A stretch of DNA of 64,000 bases from Paenirhizobium selenitireducens ATCC BAA-1503. GTDB lineage: Bacteria > Pseudomonadota > Alphaproteobacteria > Rhizobiales > Rhizobiaceae. The notes under the pieces were generated by a model. That model was not told the origin of the DNA, made no database searches, and saw only the letters and a list, made by a program, of their open reading frames with translations. The DNA is taken from the NCBI RefSeq assembly GCF_000518785.1, contig NZ_JAEG01000002.1:434001-498000 (forward strand), read 5' to 3'. Positions 1 through 8,775 of the stretch are shown one piece after another. Position 1 is the first letter of the stretch. The number at the start of each line of letters is the position of its first letter. Made by a program: the position numbers and the translations under genes.

Positions 1-182
1 TGCGACGGCGCCTCGCGATAGCCGCCATGTTCCTGGATCAGCCAGGGCGGCGGCCCGAGGAAGTCCTCGCGTCTGACATGGGAAAAGGCGTTCGCCAGAG
101 GGCCGTCCTCGAGGACGCCCGCCTTCTGCAGCATGCGCACCGCATAGTGCCGACGCTGCTCCATCGTCGAACCGGCCAGCAT
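1..182 (-). CDS. Methyltransferase, protein-L-isoaspartate O-methyltransferase-like (N-terminal part only)
   Basis: This gene is cut by the window edge; only its first 60 or so codons are present. It begins at the ATG at 180-182 on the minus strand. The visible protein has a start like MLAGSTMEQRRHY, then VRREDFLGPPPW, which resembles the conserved N-terminal segment of Pcm-like SAM-dependent methyltransferases, where an AF-x-VPREDFL-type motif precedes the Rossmann domain. The catalytic domain is outside the window, so the product name is a family-level inference. It is divergent from the transporter gene at 331. Confidence 0.55.
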   Translation of the reverse strand, partial: MLAGSTMEQRRHYAVRMLQKAGVLEDGPLANAFSHVRREDFLGPPPWLIQEHGGYREAPS

Positions 183-330
183 GATCCGTCTCCATCCGCT
201 CGGCCCCCGACGCAAATTTGCCGCGCGCACGCATCAAAAGCAATCAGGCATTGTTCACCCGAATGAATTTGCTCATTCGCAAGTCATCCGCTAACCCGCA
301 TGCCCAGATATTGATCAGGATGCGACCATC

Positions 331-1242
331 ATGAGCGACGAGATCGCCCCGGCAGTGAAGAACGAGGACAGCGCGCGCGGTTTCGCTTTCGCCTTTGCTG
401 CCTATTTCATGTGGGGTTTCCTGCCGCTCTACCTGAAGCTCGTGGCGCATATTTCGCCGATGGAAGTCGTCGCCCATCGCGTCATCTGGTCGCTGCCGAT
501 CACCGCGGTGATCCTGCTTCTGCTCAAGCGCGGCGGCGACGTGTGGAAGGCGATCCGCACGCCCTCCATGCTCGGTATGGCGCTGGTGACGGCGAGCCTG
601 GTGACCATCAACTGGCTGGTCTATGTCTATGCGATCACGTCGGGCCATGCGCTGCAGGGCGCGCTCGGCTATTACATCAATCCGCTGATCTCGGTGCTGA
701 TCGGGGCCATTCTGCTCAAGGAGCGCATGATGCTGCCGCAGAAGGTCGCCATCCTTCTGGCGGCGATCGCGGTCGCCATCCTCACCTATGACGCCGGCGG
801 CCTGCCTTGGATCTCGCTGGCGCTCGCGTTTAGCTGGGGCTTCTACGCCTTCTTCCGCAAGACGCTGCCGATCGGCCCCAATCAGGGTTTCTTCCTCGAG
901 ATCCTGATCCTGTCGGTGCCGGCCTGCCTCTACATCCTGTTCGTCGAAATGAGCGGCACGGGGCACATGGTCAACGGCAATGGCGCAAGCGATATCGGGC
1001 TGCTGATCTTCAGCGGCATCGCCACCGCCATTCCGCTGATGAGTTACGCCAACGGGGCGAAACTGCTCAGGCTGTCGACGATCGGCATGATGCAGTACAT
1101 TGCCCCGACCATGGTGTTCATCACCGCCGTTTTCGTGTTTCATGAACCCTTCGGCCAGACGAAGTTCATCGCCTTCCTGTTCATCTGGGCCGGCCTGATC
1201 ACCTATTCCTGGCCGATGATCCGCGAGTATCGCAACCGCTGA
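331..1242 (+). CDS. rarD: RarD-type EamA family transporter
   Basis: A 303-residue integral membrane protein with about ten hydrophobic helices, formed as two EamA-like halves, as expected for the RarD subgroup of the drug/metabolite transporter superfamily (family length about 290-300). The N-terminal half has the typical FAAYFMWGFLPLYLKL segment and the C-terminal half ends with a run like FLFIWAGLITYSW. Substrate is not established for the family; chloramphenicol sensitivity is a historical phenotype in other species. The ATG at 331 is preceded by a weak TCAGGA. It is followed 52 bp downstream by the cupin gene on the same strand. Confidence 0.9.
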   Translation: MSDEIAPAVKNEDSARGFAFAFAAYFMWGFLPLYLKLVAHISPMEVVAHRVIWSLPITAVILLLLKRGGDVWKAIRTPSMLGMALVTASLVTINWLVYVYAITSGHALQGALGYYINPLISVLIGAILLKERMMLPQKVAILLAAIAVAILTYDAGGLPWISLALAFSWGFYAFFRKTLPIGPNQGFFLEILILSVPACLYILFVEMSGTGHMVNGNGASDIGLLIFSGIATAIPLMSYANGAKLLRLSTIGMMQYIAPTMVFITAVFVFHEPFGQTKFIAFLFIWAGLITYSWPMIREYRNR

Positions 1243-1294
1243 GCGGCGAAAGCAAGCGGGCGGCGACATCGGCGAAACCGAGTGGAGACATGCG

Positions 1295-1624
1295 ATGCAG
1301 ATGGCGGACATAGCCTTCGGCACCACCGACTGGAGCACGATCGAGGCGACAGAGCACAAGGGCGAGACGGGCGCTGCCACCTGGCGCACACGCCAATTCG
1401 GTCCGATCCGGGTCCGGATGGTGGAATACACGCCCGGCTATCTGGCGGATCACTGGTGCGTCAAAGGGCATATCCTGCTCTGCCTCGAGGGCGAGCTGAC
1501 GACCGAGCTTGCCGATGGTCGCGTCTTCGTGCTGAAGCCGGGCATGAGCTATCAGGTGGCCGACAATGCCGAACCCCACCGCTCCTCAACCCAAGTCGGC
1601 GCCAAATTGTTCATCGTCGATTGA
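1295..1624 (+). CDS. Small single-domain cupin (DHCW-motif type)
   Basis: A 109-residue protein that reads as one cupin barrel. The segment YLADHWCVKGHILLCLEGEL carries the Asp-His-Trp-Cys motif and the first metal-site histidines, and the second cupin motif is seen around LKPGMSYQVADNAEPH. It probably binds a metal and is cytoplasmic, as no signal peptide is visible. The ATG at 1295 has GTGGAG upstream, which supports this start over an out-of-frame ATG five bases earlier. The gene converges on the LOG gene with only 12 bp between stop codons. The biochemical function is unknown. Confidence 0.8.
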   Translation: MQMADIAFGTTDWSTIEATEHKGETGAATWRTRQFGPIRVRMVEYTPGYLADHWCVKGHILLCLEGELTTELADGRVFVLKPGMSYQVADNAEPHRSSTQVGAKLFIVD

Positions 1625-1636
1625 CCGACCCCGGCT

Positions 1637-2257
1637 TCAAAGCCGGGAAATGACCTCATCGGCCCCGTCGAGGTCGGTGACCGTTTCCAGTTTTTCGAGA
1701 ATGGCCGGGACGATGTCGTCGATCTCGGCGATCACCATGGGCTGGACCCTGTGGGCGGTGTGGATGAAGCCCTGCTCGCGCATGTGGCGCACCAGTTCCA
1801 GCATCGGATCCCAGAAACCGTTAACATTGGCGAAGACCATCGGCTTTTCGTGGCGGCCGAGCTGTGCCCAGGTCATGATCTCGACGATCTCCTCCAGCGT
1901 ACCGATACCACCCGGCAAAGTAACGAAGGCATCGGCGCGTTCGAACATGGCGTGCTTGCGCTCGTGCATGTCCCTGGTGACGATCAGCTCGTCCAGCTGG
2001 CCGAGGGAATGGCGCGTGGCCTCCATGTCGACGAGGAATTCCGGAATGATGCCGGTCACCTGACCGCCGTTCGACAGAACGCCGCTGGCGACCGCCCCCA
2101 TGATGCCCTTGGTGCCGCCGCCATAGACGAGGCGCATGCCGTTCGCCGCGATCGAGCGGCCGAGCGCGCGGCCGGCAGCCATGTAGGCAGGGTCGCGACC
2201 GGGCTGTGAACCGCAATAGACGCAGACGGATCGAATCGAAGATGCTTTTTCAGTCAT
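1637..2257 (-). CDS. LOG family protein (cytokinin riboside 5'-monophosphate phosphoribohydrolase type)
   Basis: A 206-residue Rossmann-like protein. It starts with SIRSVCVYCGSQPG and contains YGGGTKGIMG and the diagnostic LPGGIGTLEE motif (family pattern PGGxGTxxE) that forms the nucleotide site and catalytic Arg/Glu region. LOG proteins release the free base and ribose 5-phosphate from nucleoside monophosphates; in plants this activates cytokinins, and in bacteria many act as nucleotide 5'-monophosphate nucleosidases. The start at 2257 (MTEKASSIR) was preferred over an upstream in-frame start because the additional 21 residues are not LOG-like. The stop codon overlaps a short GC-rich inverted repeat shared with the convergent cupin gene. 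Confidence 0.88.
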   Translation of the reverse strand: MTEKASSIRSVCVYCGSQPGRDPAYMAAGRALGRSIAANGMRLVYGGGTKGIMGAVASGVLSNGGQVTGIIPEFLVDMEATRHSLGQLDELIVTRDMHERKHAMFERADAFVTLPGGIGTLEEIVEIMTWAQLGRHEKPMVFANVNGFWDPMLELVRHMREQGFIHTAHRVQPMVIAEIDDIVPAILEKLETVTDLDGADEVISRL

Positions 2258-2412
2258 GTCCGAAAGATGACTATGGAGCGGCGACAAGGTCAACAAAATT
2301 GACGGAAACCTGTTCGCCACAATCTCGAATCCCTTGAGAACGCTTGTGAAAGTCGAAAGATAGGGCTAGCAATTTTGAAGAATATGGCGGCTGTTCCGCC
2401 CGGAGACTGACG

Positions 2413-4473
2413 ATGATGAAAAACCGCGCCGTTTGGGTGGCCCTGTTGGTGCTCGGCGTTGCAACCCTGCTGATGGTGTTCTTCGTCCTGCCGCGCGTTT
2501 CGCCGGTCAAGGACGATGCCTCGCAGGCCGTCACCACGGCCGTCGATACGGCCAAGGACGCCGCTGCCACGGCAGAAGCCACGGTCGCGGACGCTGCCAA
2601 GACGGCAGCGGAAAAGATGGACCGGCTGAAGGCCGAGGCCACCACGGCAGTGACGACCATGAAGGCGCTGTTTGCCGACGGCCGCACGCCGGCGGCCGAT
2701 GCCTTCGCCACCGCCAAGGGTGTGGCCCGGGCCGCCGTTTCGGCGCTCGCCGCCCTGGACATTCCGGCAGGGATCGACGCTGCGCTCGACACAGCGATGA
2801 AGAAGGCCCGCGAAGACGCCTCCAAGGCCCTCGCCCTCATCGAGTCCCTGCCCGACGATCCGGCCAAGGCCGCAGCCCTCATCGCCTCCATCGAAAGCGC
2901 GCTGACGGGCGCCGCGGCAACTGAACCGGCACCTGCCGCTCCGGCCGCAGTATCTGACGAGGCGGCCGATGCCGGCTTGCCGCGCTTCGACGTTCTGCGC
3001 GTCGAGCCCGATGGCTCGACCGTGATCGCCGGCAATGCCGCTCCGGGTTCGAAGCTTGAGATCGTTTCCGGCGACAAGGTTATCGCCACGCTTGAGGTCG
3101 ACCCGAGCGGCGACTTCGCCGCCGTGCTCGACCAGCCGCTGCCGGCGGGCGACCACAGCCTGCAGCTCAAGGCGACCGGCACGGACGGCAAGGCGCTCAC
3201 CTCGGACGAAGTCGCGACCATTTCCGTTCCCGCCGATCCGAACGGCAAGCTGCTGGCCATGGTTTCCAAACCCGGCGAGGCAAGCCGGCTGATCACCCTG
3301 CCCGAAAGCGTCAACTCCGGCACCAAGCAGGAGCGCGTCGCCGCGAGCGAGACCACACCGGCGACGGACAATTCGGCGACAGCACCTGCCGAGACCGCCG
3401 CGGCTGCGACCACGCCATCGACGGCACCGACCGAGACCGCGCCGGCCGCCCAGCCGGCCGAGATCCAGGTCACCGCCGTCGAGATCGAGGGCAACCGCAT
3501 CTTCGTGGCCGGCAAGGCCCCCGCCGGCAGCAGCGTGCGCGGCTTTGCCGACGAGACGCTGATCGGCACGGTCGTCACCGACGCCAGCGGCCATTTCGTC
3601 GTCGACGGCGAGGTGCCGCTTTCGGTCGGCGCCCACGTGATCCGTGCGGAACTGCTCGACGCCAACGGCGCGGTCGTCGTGCGCGCCTCCGTGCCGTTCG
3701 ACCGCCCCGAGGGCGAGCAGGTATCCGTCGTCGCGCAGAACAGCCAGACGGCGTCCGGACAGGGCGGCGCCATGGTACCGGTCGATCTCGCCGCCTTCGA
3801 AAAGCTGCGCGGCTCGCTCGGCCAGGCCTTCGCCCTGCTGCAGGGACTTTATGTCGATGGCAAGAAGCCGGCGCTCGAGGAGCTTGCCGCCGCCCGTTCG
3901 GCCACCGAAATCGGCCTGAAATCGATTGCCGATTTCCGTCCGGCCGCCATTTCGGCGGTCCCGCTCGCCGATTTCGTCGCCGCCACCGCCGGAAAGGCCG
4001 GCAAGGCCCTTGCCGCGCTGCAGGCACTGCCGAATGACATCGAGGCGGTCGGCGCCGAACTGCCGAAGATCGCTGCGCTGATCGAGGCCGTGCTTTCGCC
4101 AGTCGCCCCCTCGCCCGAGCCAGTCATGCCGGCCGCAGCGGAGGCAACGGCAACGCCGGCCGCGCCATCAGTGCCCGCCACGACCACGCTGGACACCGCA
4201 GCGGCGCCGGCCGAACCGAAGACGATCGAGCAGGCACCGCTGACCGAGAGCCGCAACAGCGTGATCATCCGTCGCGGCGATACGCTGTGGCAGATCTCGC
4301 GCCGCGTCTACGGCCAGGGCGTGCGCTACACGACCATCTACCTCGCCAATGCCAACCAGATCAGCAATCCGGATCTGATCGAGCCGGGCCAGGTCTTCCA
4401 GGTCCCGAACGAGGCGTTGCCCAATGCCGAAGAGATCCATCGCAAGCGGCTGAGCGGCGAGCCGGTGAACTGA
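2413..4473 (+). CDS. Membrane-anchored LysM protein with duplicated helical and Ig-like modules
   Basis: A 686-residue protein. Residues about 7-27 form one uncleaved-looking membrane anchor, followed by a periplasmic Ala-rich region. I see an ordered layout: helical module A (about 70-166), Ig-like beta module A (about 190-273), a Thr/Ala/Pro linker (about 305-349), Ig-like module B (about 351-429), helical module B (about 463-562), a second Ala/Pro linker, and a C-terminal LysM domain (about 616-664; RRGDTLWQISRRVYG then YLANANQI). LysM binds peptidoglycan, so the protein probably spans from inner membrane to wall. The two helical modules share LFADGRTPA / LYVDGKKPA and ALxxLPxD, indicating internal duplication. 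Two ATGs at 2413 and 2416 are possible; a GGAG lies 10-12 bp upstream. Function unknown. Confidence 0.82.
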   Translation: MMKNRAVWVALLVLGVATLLMVFFVLPRVSPVKDDASQAVTTAVDTAKDAAATAEATVADAAKTAAEKMDRLKAEATTAVTTMKALFADGRTPAADAFATAKGVARAAVSALAALDIPAGIDAALDTAMKKAREDASKALALIESLPDDPAKAAALIASIESALTGAAATEPAPAAPAAVSDEAADAGLPRFDVLRVEPDGSTVIAGNAAPGSKLEIVSGDKVIATLEVDPSGDFAAVLDQPLPAGDHSLQLKATGTDGKALTSDEVATISVPADPNGKLLAMVSKPGEASRLITLPESVNSGTKQERVAASETTPATDNSATAPAETAAAATTPSTAPTETAPAAQPAEIQVTAVEIEGNRIFVAGKAPAGSSVRGFADETLIGTVVTDASGHFVVDGEVPLSVGAHVIRAELLDANGAVVVRASVPFDRPEGEQVSVVAQNSQTASGQGGAMVPVDLAAFEKLRGSLGQAFALLQGLYVDGKKPALEELAAARSATEIGLKSIADFRPAAISAVPLADFVAATAGKAGKALAALQALPNDIEAVGAELPKIAALIEAVLSPVAPSPEPVMPAAAEATATPAAPSVPATTTLDTAAAPAEPKTIEQAPLTESRNSVIIRRGDTLWQISRRVYGQGVRYTTIYLANANQISNPDLIEPGQVFQVPNEALPNAEEIHRKRLSGEPVN

Positions 4474-4540
4474 GCAAACGGCGGGGACTTTCTCCGTCCG
4501 GACATTGCATTGGGCGAAACGAAGCCCTATCTGCGAACCA

Positions 4541-4571
4541 GGCGGCGGCTCCAAGGGAGTCGCCGCCTTTT
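4541..4571 (+). terminator. Rho-independent terminator after the LysM gene
   Basis: The sequence holds GGCGGCGGCTCC, a short AAG loop, GGAG-T-CGCCGCC and then TTTT, giving a GC-rich stem followed by a T run. It lies about 70 bp after the LysM stop and just before the ABC transporter start at 4604, so it would separate the two transcripts. Confidence 0.65.
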
Positions 4572-4603
4572 GCGCTAAAGAGGCTTTCAGGGGCGGATCG
4601 GGA

Positions 4604-6496
4604 ATGGCTGACAACAAGAAGAAGACGGTTTCGGCGGACGATAGCAATCCCCTCGGTACGCTCGTCAACCTCTGGCCCTACATGTGGCCGCGCGACCGGC
4701 TGGACCTCAAGATGCGGGTCGTCTGGGCGACGATCTTCCTGCTGGTGTCGAAGTTCGTGCTCATCCTCGTCCCCTATTTCTTCAAATGGGCGACCGACGC
4801 GCTGAACGGCAAGCTCGACATGGTGGGCATCCTGCCCACCTTCCTGCTCGGCGCCGTGGCGCTGGTCATCGTCTACAACCTCACCCGCATCGCCCAGGTC
4901 GGCCTCAACCAGCTGCGCGACGCGCTGTTTGCCAGCGTCGGCCAGTATGCCGTGCGCCAGCTCGCCTATCGGACCTTCGTGCACATGCACCGCCTGTCGC
5001 TGCGCTTCCATCTGGAGCGCAAGACCGGCGGCCTGTCGCGCATCATCGAGCGCGGCACCAAGGGCATCGAGACGATCGTCCGCTTCACTATCCTCAACTC
5101 GATCCCGACGCTCATCGAATTCCTTCTGACGGCGGCGATCTTCTGGTGGAGCTACGGCTTCTCCTATCTCGCCGTCACGGCCTTCACCGTGTGGGCCTAT
5201 ATCTGGTTCACCATCCGCGCCAGCGACTGGCGCATCGGCATCCGCCGGGCGATGAACGACAGCGACACCGACGCCAACACCAAGGCGATCGACTCGCTGC
5301 TCAACTTCGAGACCGTCAAATATTTCGGCAATGAGGAGATGGAGGCCAGCCGCTTCGACCAGTCGATGGCGCGCTACGAGAAATCGGCCACCCAGGTCTG
5401 GACCTCGCTCGGCTGGCTGAACTTCGGCCAGGGCGTGATCTTCGGGGTCGGCACCGCCGTCGTCATGGTGATGTCGGCCATCGCCGTGCAGCAGGGTCAG
5501 CAGACGATCGGCGACTTCGTCTTCGTCAACGCCATGCTGATGCAGCTCTCCTTCCCGCTCAATTTCATCGGTTTCGTCTACCGCGAAATCCGCCAGGGGC
5601 TGACCGACATCGAGCAGATGTTCGACCTCCTGGAAGTGGACGCCGAAGTCGTCGACAAGCCCGGCGCGACCGAGCTTTCGATCCGTCAGGGCGGCGCGAT
5701 CGCCTTCAAGGACGTGCATTTCGCCTATGATCCGCAGCGCCCGATCCTCAAGGGCATCTCGTTCGAGGTGCCGGCCGGCAAGACGGTCGCCGTGGTCGGC
5801 CCGTCGGGCGCAGGCAAGTCGACGATCTCGCGACTGCTCTACCGCTTCTACGACATCCAGCAGGGCTCGATCACCATCGACGGCCAGGACGTGCGCGATA
5901 TCACCCAGAAGAGCCTGCGCGCGGCGATCGGCATGGTTCCGCAGGACACCGTGCTGTTCAACGACACCATCGCCTACAATATTCGCTACGGGCGCCCCTC
6001 TGCCAGCGATGCCGACATCGCCCAGGCCGCCGAAGTCGCGCAGATCGGCCATTTCATCACCGAACTGCCGGACGGCTTCCAGACCAAGGTCGGCGAACGC
6101 GGCCTGAAGCTCTCGGGCGGCGAGAAGCAGCGCGTGGCGATCGCCCGCACGGTGCTCAAGGCACCGCCGATCCTGATCCTCGACGAGGCGACCTCGGCGC
6201 TCGACACGACGACCGAGCAGGAAATCCAGGCGGCACTCGACGTGGTGTCGAAGAACCGTACGACGCTGGTCATCGCCCATCGGCTCTCGACCGTGGTGGA
6301 TGCCGACGAGATCATCGTACTGAAGGGTGGCGAGATCGCCGAGCGCGGCACCCATGCCGCTCTGCTGGAAAAGCAGGGCCTTTATGCCTCGATGTGGAAC
6401 CGCCAGCGCGAAGCCACGCAGGCGGAAGAGCATCTGCGGCAGGTCCGCGAGAGCGACGAACTCGGCGTCGTGGTGCGCAAGCCGCCGGCATCCTGA
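4604..6496 (+). CDS. Atm1/HMT1-type ABC exporter (fused membrane and ATPase domains)
   Basis: A 630-residue half-transporter. Residues about 40-340 contain six hydrophobic helices (ABC membrane type 1) and the rest is an ATPase domain with Walker A GPSGAGKST, signature LSGGEKQR, Walker B ILILDEATSALD and the switch IAHRLSTV. The membrane part, including MNDSDTDANTKAIDSLLNFE, is characteristic of the Atm1/heavy-metal tolerance group, which exports glutathione-linked metal or Fe-S-related compounds in alphaproteobacteria and mitochondria. It would work as a homodimer in the inner membrane. I chose the ATG at 4604 (MADNKKKTV) with GGGCGGATCGGG upstream; the longer N terminus does not look coding. 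Confidence 0.92.
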   Translation: MADNKKKTVSADDSNPLGTLVNLWPYMWPRDRLDLKMRVVWATIFLLVSKFVLILVPYFFKWATDALNGKLDMVGILPTFLLGAVALVIVYNLTRIAQVGLNQLRDALFASVGQYAVRQLAYRTFVHMHRLSLRFHLERKTGGLSRIIERGTKGIETIVRFTILNSIPTLIEFLLTAAIFWWSYGFSYLAVTAFTVWAYIWFTIRASDWRIGIRRAMNDSDTDANTKAIDSLLNFETVKYFGNEEMEASRFDQSMARYEKSATQVWTSLGWLNFGQGVIFGVGTAVVMVMSAIAVQQGQQTIGDFVFVNAMLMQLSFPLNFIGFVYREIRQGLTDIEQMFDLLEVDAEVVDKPGATELSIRQGGAIAFKDVHFAYDPQRPILKGISFEVPAGKTVAVVGPSGAGKSTISRLLYRFYDIQQGSITIDGQDVRDITQKSLRAAIGMVPQDTVLFNDTIAYNIRYGRPSASDADIAQAAEVAQIGHFITELPDGFQTKVGERGLKLSGGEKQRVAIARTVLKAPPILILDEATSALDTTTEQEIQAALDVVSKNRTTLVIAHRLSTVVDADEIIVLKGGEIAERGTHAALLEKQGLYASMWNRQREATQAEEHLRQVRESDELGVVVRKPPAS

Positions 6497-6530
6497 GGCC
6501 AATCGCTATTCTCGCCGAGTCAGTCCGAAC

Positions 6531-7835
6531 CTAGGCGGCGACGCAGATCCGGTTGCGGCCGCTGTTCTTGGCGAGATAGAGCGCATTGTCGGCGCGCTTG
6601 AGGGCCTCGTCCAAGGTTTCCTCCAGTGGATCGAAGCCGGCAAGACCGATACTGACCGTGCCGGCCACAGCCGACAGGGCCGCTTGACGGCAACTGCGCT
6701 CGACTTCGACCCGCATCCGATCGGCTATGCGTTCGGCGTCATCGATCGATGCGTCGGGAAACAGCGCGTAGAACTCCTCGCCACCGGCCCGAGCGATGAC
6801 ATTGCCCTCACCGATCGTGTCCTCCAGCACACTGGCGATCAGCCGCAGGGCGTTGTCCCCCTCGGCATGACCCAGCCGGTCATTGATCAGCTTGAACTGG
6901 TCGACATCGGCGACGGCCACCGCCAGGCGTTGGCCTTCACCGGCGGCCCGGCGCATGATCTGGTCGGCCAGTTCGAAGAACTTGCGCCGGTTATAGGCAT
7001 TGGTGAGCGGATCGCGCTCGGCGGCCTCGATCAATCGCGCCTCGAGCATCTTGCGCTCGGTGATGTCGAGGATCGCCCCGGCAATACCGCGCGCGCAACC
7101 GTCGCCGCCCTGCATGGCCGCCTTGTGGAAGACGACATGGCGGCTTGCTCCGTCGGAATGTCGGACCTCGCTCTCGTAGACCTGTATCCCGCCGCGCATC
7201 AGCAATTCGTCGTCGGCTTCCTGGTAACGGCTCGCCAGCGCTTCAGGGGCCACTTCGAAGACCGAGCGGCCGACGACGCCGTCCGGCGTTCTGCCAATGA
7301 AGGTGGCGAAGGCGACATTGCAGCCGACATAGATGCCTTCGGCGTTCTTGAAAAAGATCGGCGCCGGGAGGTTGTCGATACAGGCCTGAAGGTAGTCGCG
7401 CTCAAGAGCAAGATGGCCCCGTTGCTGGTACGTGGCGCGGCCCCTTTCGAGCGCCCGCCGCGTGCGAGCCAGGCAGATGGCGATACTCTCGGCCGAGGTC
7501 GGGTCGACGACATCGTCGGCGCCGAGAGCGATGGCGCGCTCGATCCATCCGCCACTGAGCTTCTCCGTCGCGATGACGAGATAGGCATGTTCGCCCAATG
7601 AGCGGCGCAGTTCGCGCACCGCATTGCCCAGCCGTTCGGCCGCCACGGGGACGAGGTAGGCGATTGGACTTTCGGGAATTTCGATGGACAACGGCGCGGT
7701 CACGCCCTGCGCGGCCAGGAGCGGCGGTATCGGACGGCTATCGACGGCAAGCCAGAAGACCTCACGGTCGTCCTTCGTATGGGCCTGTCGCATCGAACTC
7801 TGTTCAATACTGGACAACTGCTCTTCCGATTTCAT
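6531..7835 (-). CDS. Diguanylate cyclase with PAS sensor domain
   Basis: A 434-residue protein made of an N-terminal degenerate receiver-like segment (about residues 30-140, ending GADDVVDPTSAESI), a PAS domain (about 150-275, beginning LQACIDNLPAPIFFKNAEG and ending DITERK) and a GGDEF domain (about 280-434). The active-site loop reads RAGGEEF, the functional GGEEF form, so c-di-GMP synthesis from two GTP is expected. No clear inhibitory RxxD site was noticed five residues before the loop. The receiver-like part lacks obvious phospho-acceptor geometry. Two PilZ proteins near 58.6 and 61.4 kb are possible c-di-GMP readers in the same genome. An in-frame ATG at 7793 is an alternative start. 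Confidence 0.9.
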   Translation of the reverse strand: MKSEEQLSSIEQSSMRQAHTKDDREVFWLAVDSRPIPPLLAAQGVTAPLSIEIPESPIAYLVPVAAERLGNAVRELRRSLGEHAYLVIATEKLSGGWIERAIALGADDVVDPTSAESIAICLARTRRALERGRATYQQRGHLALERDYLQACIDNLPAPIFFKNAEGIYVGCNVAFATFIGRTPDGVVGRSVFEVAPEALASRYQEADDELLMRGGIQVYESEVRHSDGASRHVVFHKAAMQGGDGCARGIAGAILDITERKMLEARLIEAAERDPLTNAYNRRKFFELADQIMRRAAGEGQRLAVAVADVDQFKLINDRLGHAEGDNALRLIASVLEDTIGEGNVIARAGGEEFYALFPDASIDDAERIADRMRVEVERSCRQAALSAVAGTVSIGLAGFDPLEETLDEALKRADNALYLAKNSGRNRICVAA

Positions 7836-8056
7836 GACGGCGGAAATACATCCTTGCGGGACGCGCCTGAAAGTTTTGACCTACCATTTTAGGGGGTAAT
7901 TGTTGACGGAAGGTGCATGGGCTCCCAACTACCAAAAATGGTCACGATGTGACGCCATTTGCCGCGTCCTTCGGTTTCGGTGGCTTGAGCATTGCCCCCG
8001 GCGCGCTTTCGGGGTAGTCAGCCACGTCGATCCTTTGCAGCGAAACGGGGTTTTTC

Positions 8057-8755
8057 ATGGATCTGTTCGAGAGTATCCGTAAGGCTATCGTGCCTGTGCA
8101 CAAGGAGGGCTACCCCTTCGTCGCCATCTTCTTCGTGGCGTCCCTGATCCTCGGCTGGATGTTCGAGCCGCTCTTCTGGATCGGCATGGTGCTGACCCTG
8201 TGGTGCGCCTATTTCTTCCGCGATCCGGAGCGGGTCACGCCGCAGGATGACGATCTCGTCGTCAGCCCGGCCGACGGTCGCGTCTCCGCCATCCAGATGA
8301 CCGTTCCGCCCGAGGAACTGCATCTCGGCACCGAACCCATGCTGCGCATCTCGATCTTCATGAACGTGTTCAACTGCCATGTGAACCGCTCACCGATGCG
8401 CGGCCGCATCGCCAATATCGTCTACCGCGAGGGCAGTTTTCTCAACGCCGAGCTGGACAAGGCGAGCGAAGAGAACGAACGCAACGGCCTCGTCATCGAA
8501 ACCAGCCACGGCGACCTCGGCGTCGTGCAGGTCGCCGGCCTCGTCGCGCGCCGCATCGTCTGCTGGGCCAATCCGAACGACCCGCTGGCCGCCGGCGAGC
8601 GTTTCGGCCTCATCCGTTTCGGTTCGCGCCTCGACGTATTCGTGCCGGCCGGCGCGGAACCGCGCGTGTCCATCGGCCAGACCGCAATCGCCGGCGAGAC
8701 GGTGATCGCCGAGTTCGGCTCGGCCAAGGGACCCGTCGTCAGCCGCCGCAGCTGA
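8057..8755 (+). CDS. psd: Phosphatidylserine decarboxylase proenzyme
   Basis: A 232-residue protein of the short bacterial PSD class. It makes phosphatidylethanolamine from phosphatidylserine at the inner membrane. One hydrophobic stretch follows the N-terminal helix, then come [12 protein letters not shown] and [13 protein letters not shown], both typical of the family. The self-cleavage site that yields the pyruvoyl group is visible as a Gly-Ser in [11 protein letters not shown] near the C terminus. The ATG at 8057 has ACGGGG upstream. It is followed 20 bp later by pssA, the gene for the preceding step, so the two form an operon. Confidence 0.95.
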   Translation: MDLFESIRKAIVPVHKEGYPFVAIFFVASLILGWMFEPLFWIGMVLTLWCAYFFRDPERVTPQDDDLVVSPADGRVSAIQMTVPPEELHLGTEPMLRISIFMNVFNCHVNRSPMRGRIANIVYREGSFLNAELDKASEENERNGLVIETSHGDLGVVQVAGLVARRIVCWANPNDPLAAGERFGLIRFGSRLDVFVPAGAEPRVSIGQTAIAGETVIAEFGSAKGPVVSRRS

Positions 8756-8775
8756 GGCCAGGGAGGACACGCCGC

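Noticed and set aside
1630-1647. CCCGGCT/AGCCGGG hairpin between the cupin and LOG genes
   Set aside because: It overlaps the LOG stop codon and lacks a T run on either side; kept only as context.
2271-3773. A 500-residue minus-strand frame opposite the LysM gene
   Set aside because: It is an antisense shadow of a GC-rich gene; composition is low-complexity Ala/Ser/Arg and the plus-strand frame has real domains.
4361-6502. A 713-residue minus-strand frame opposite the ABC transporter
   Set aside because: It is a His/Arg/Asp-rich shadow with no domain, while the plus strand encodes clear ABC motifs.
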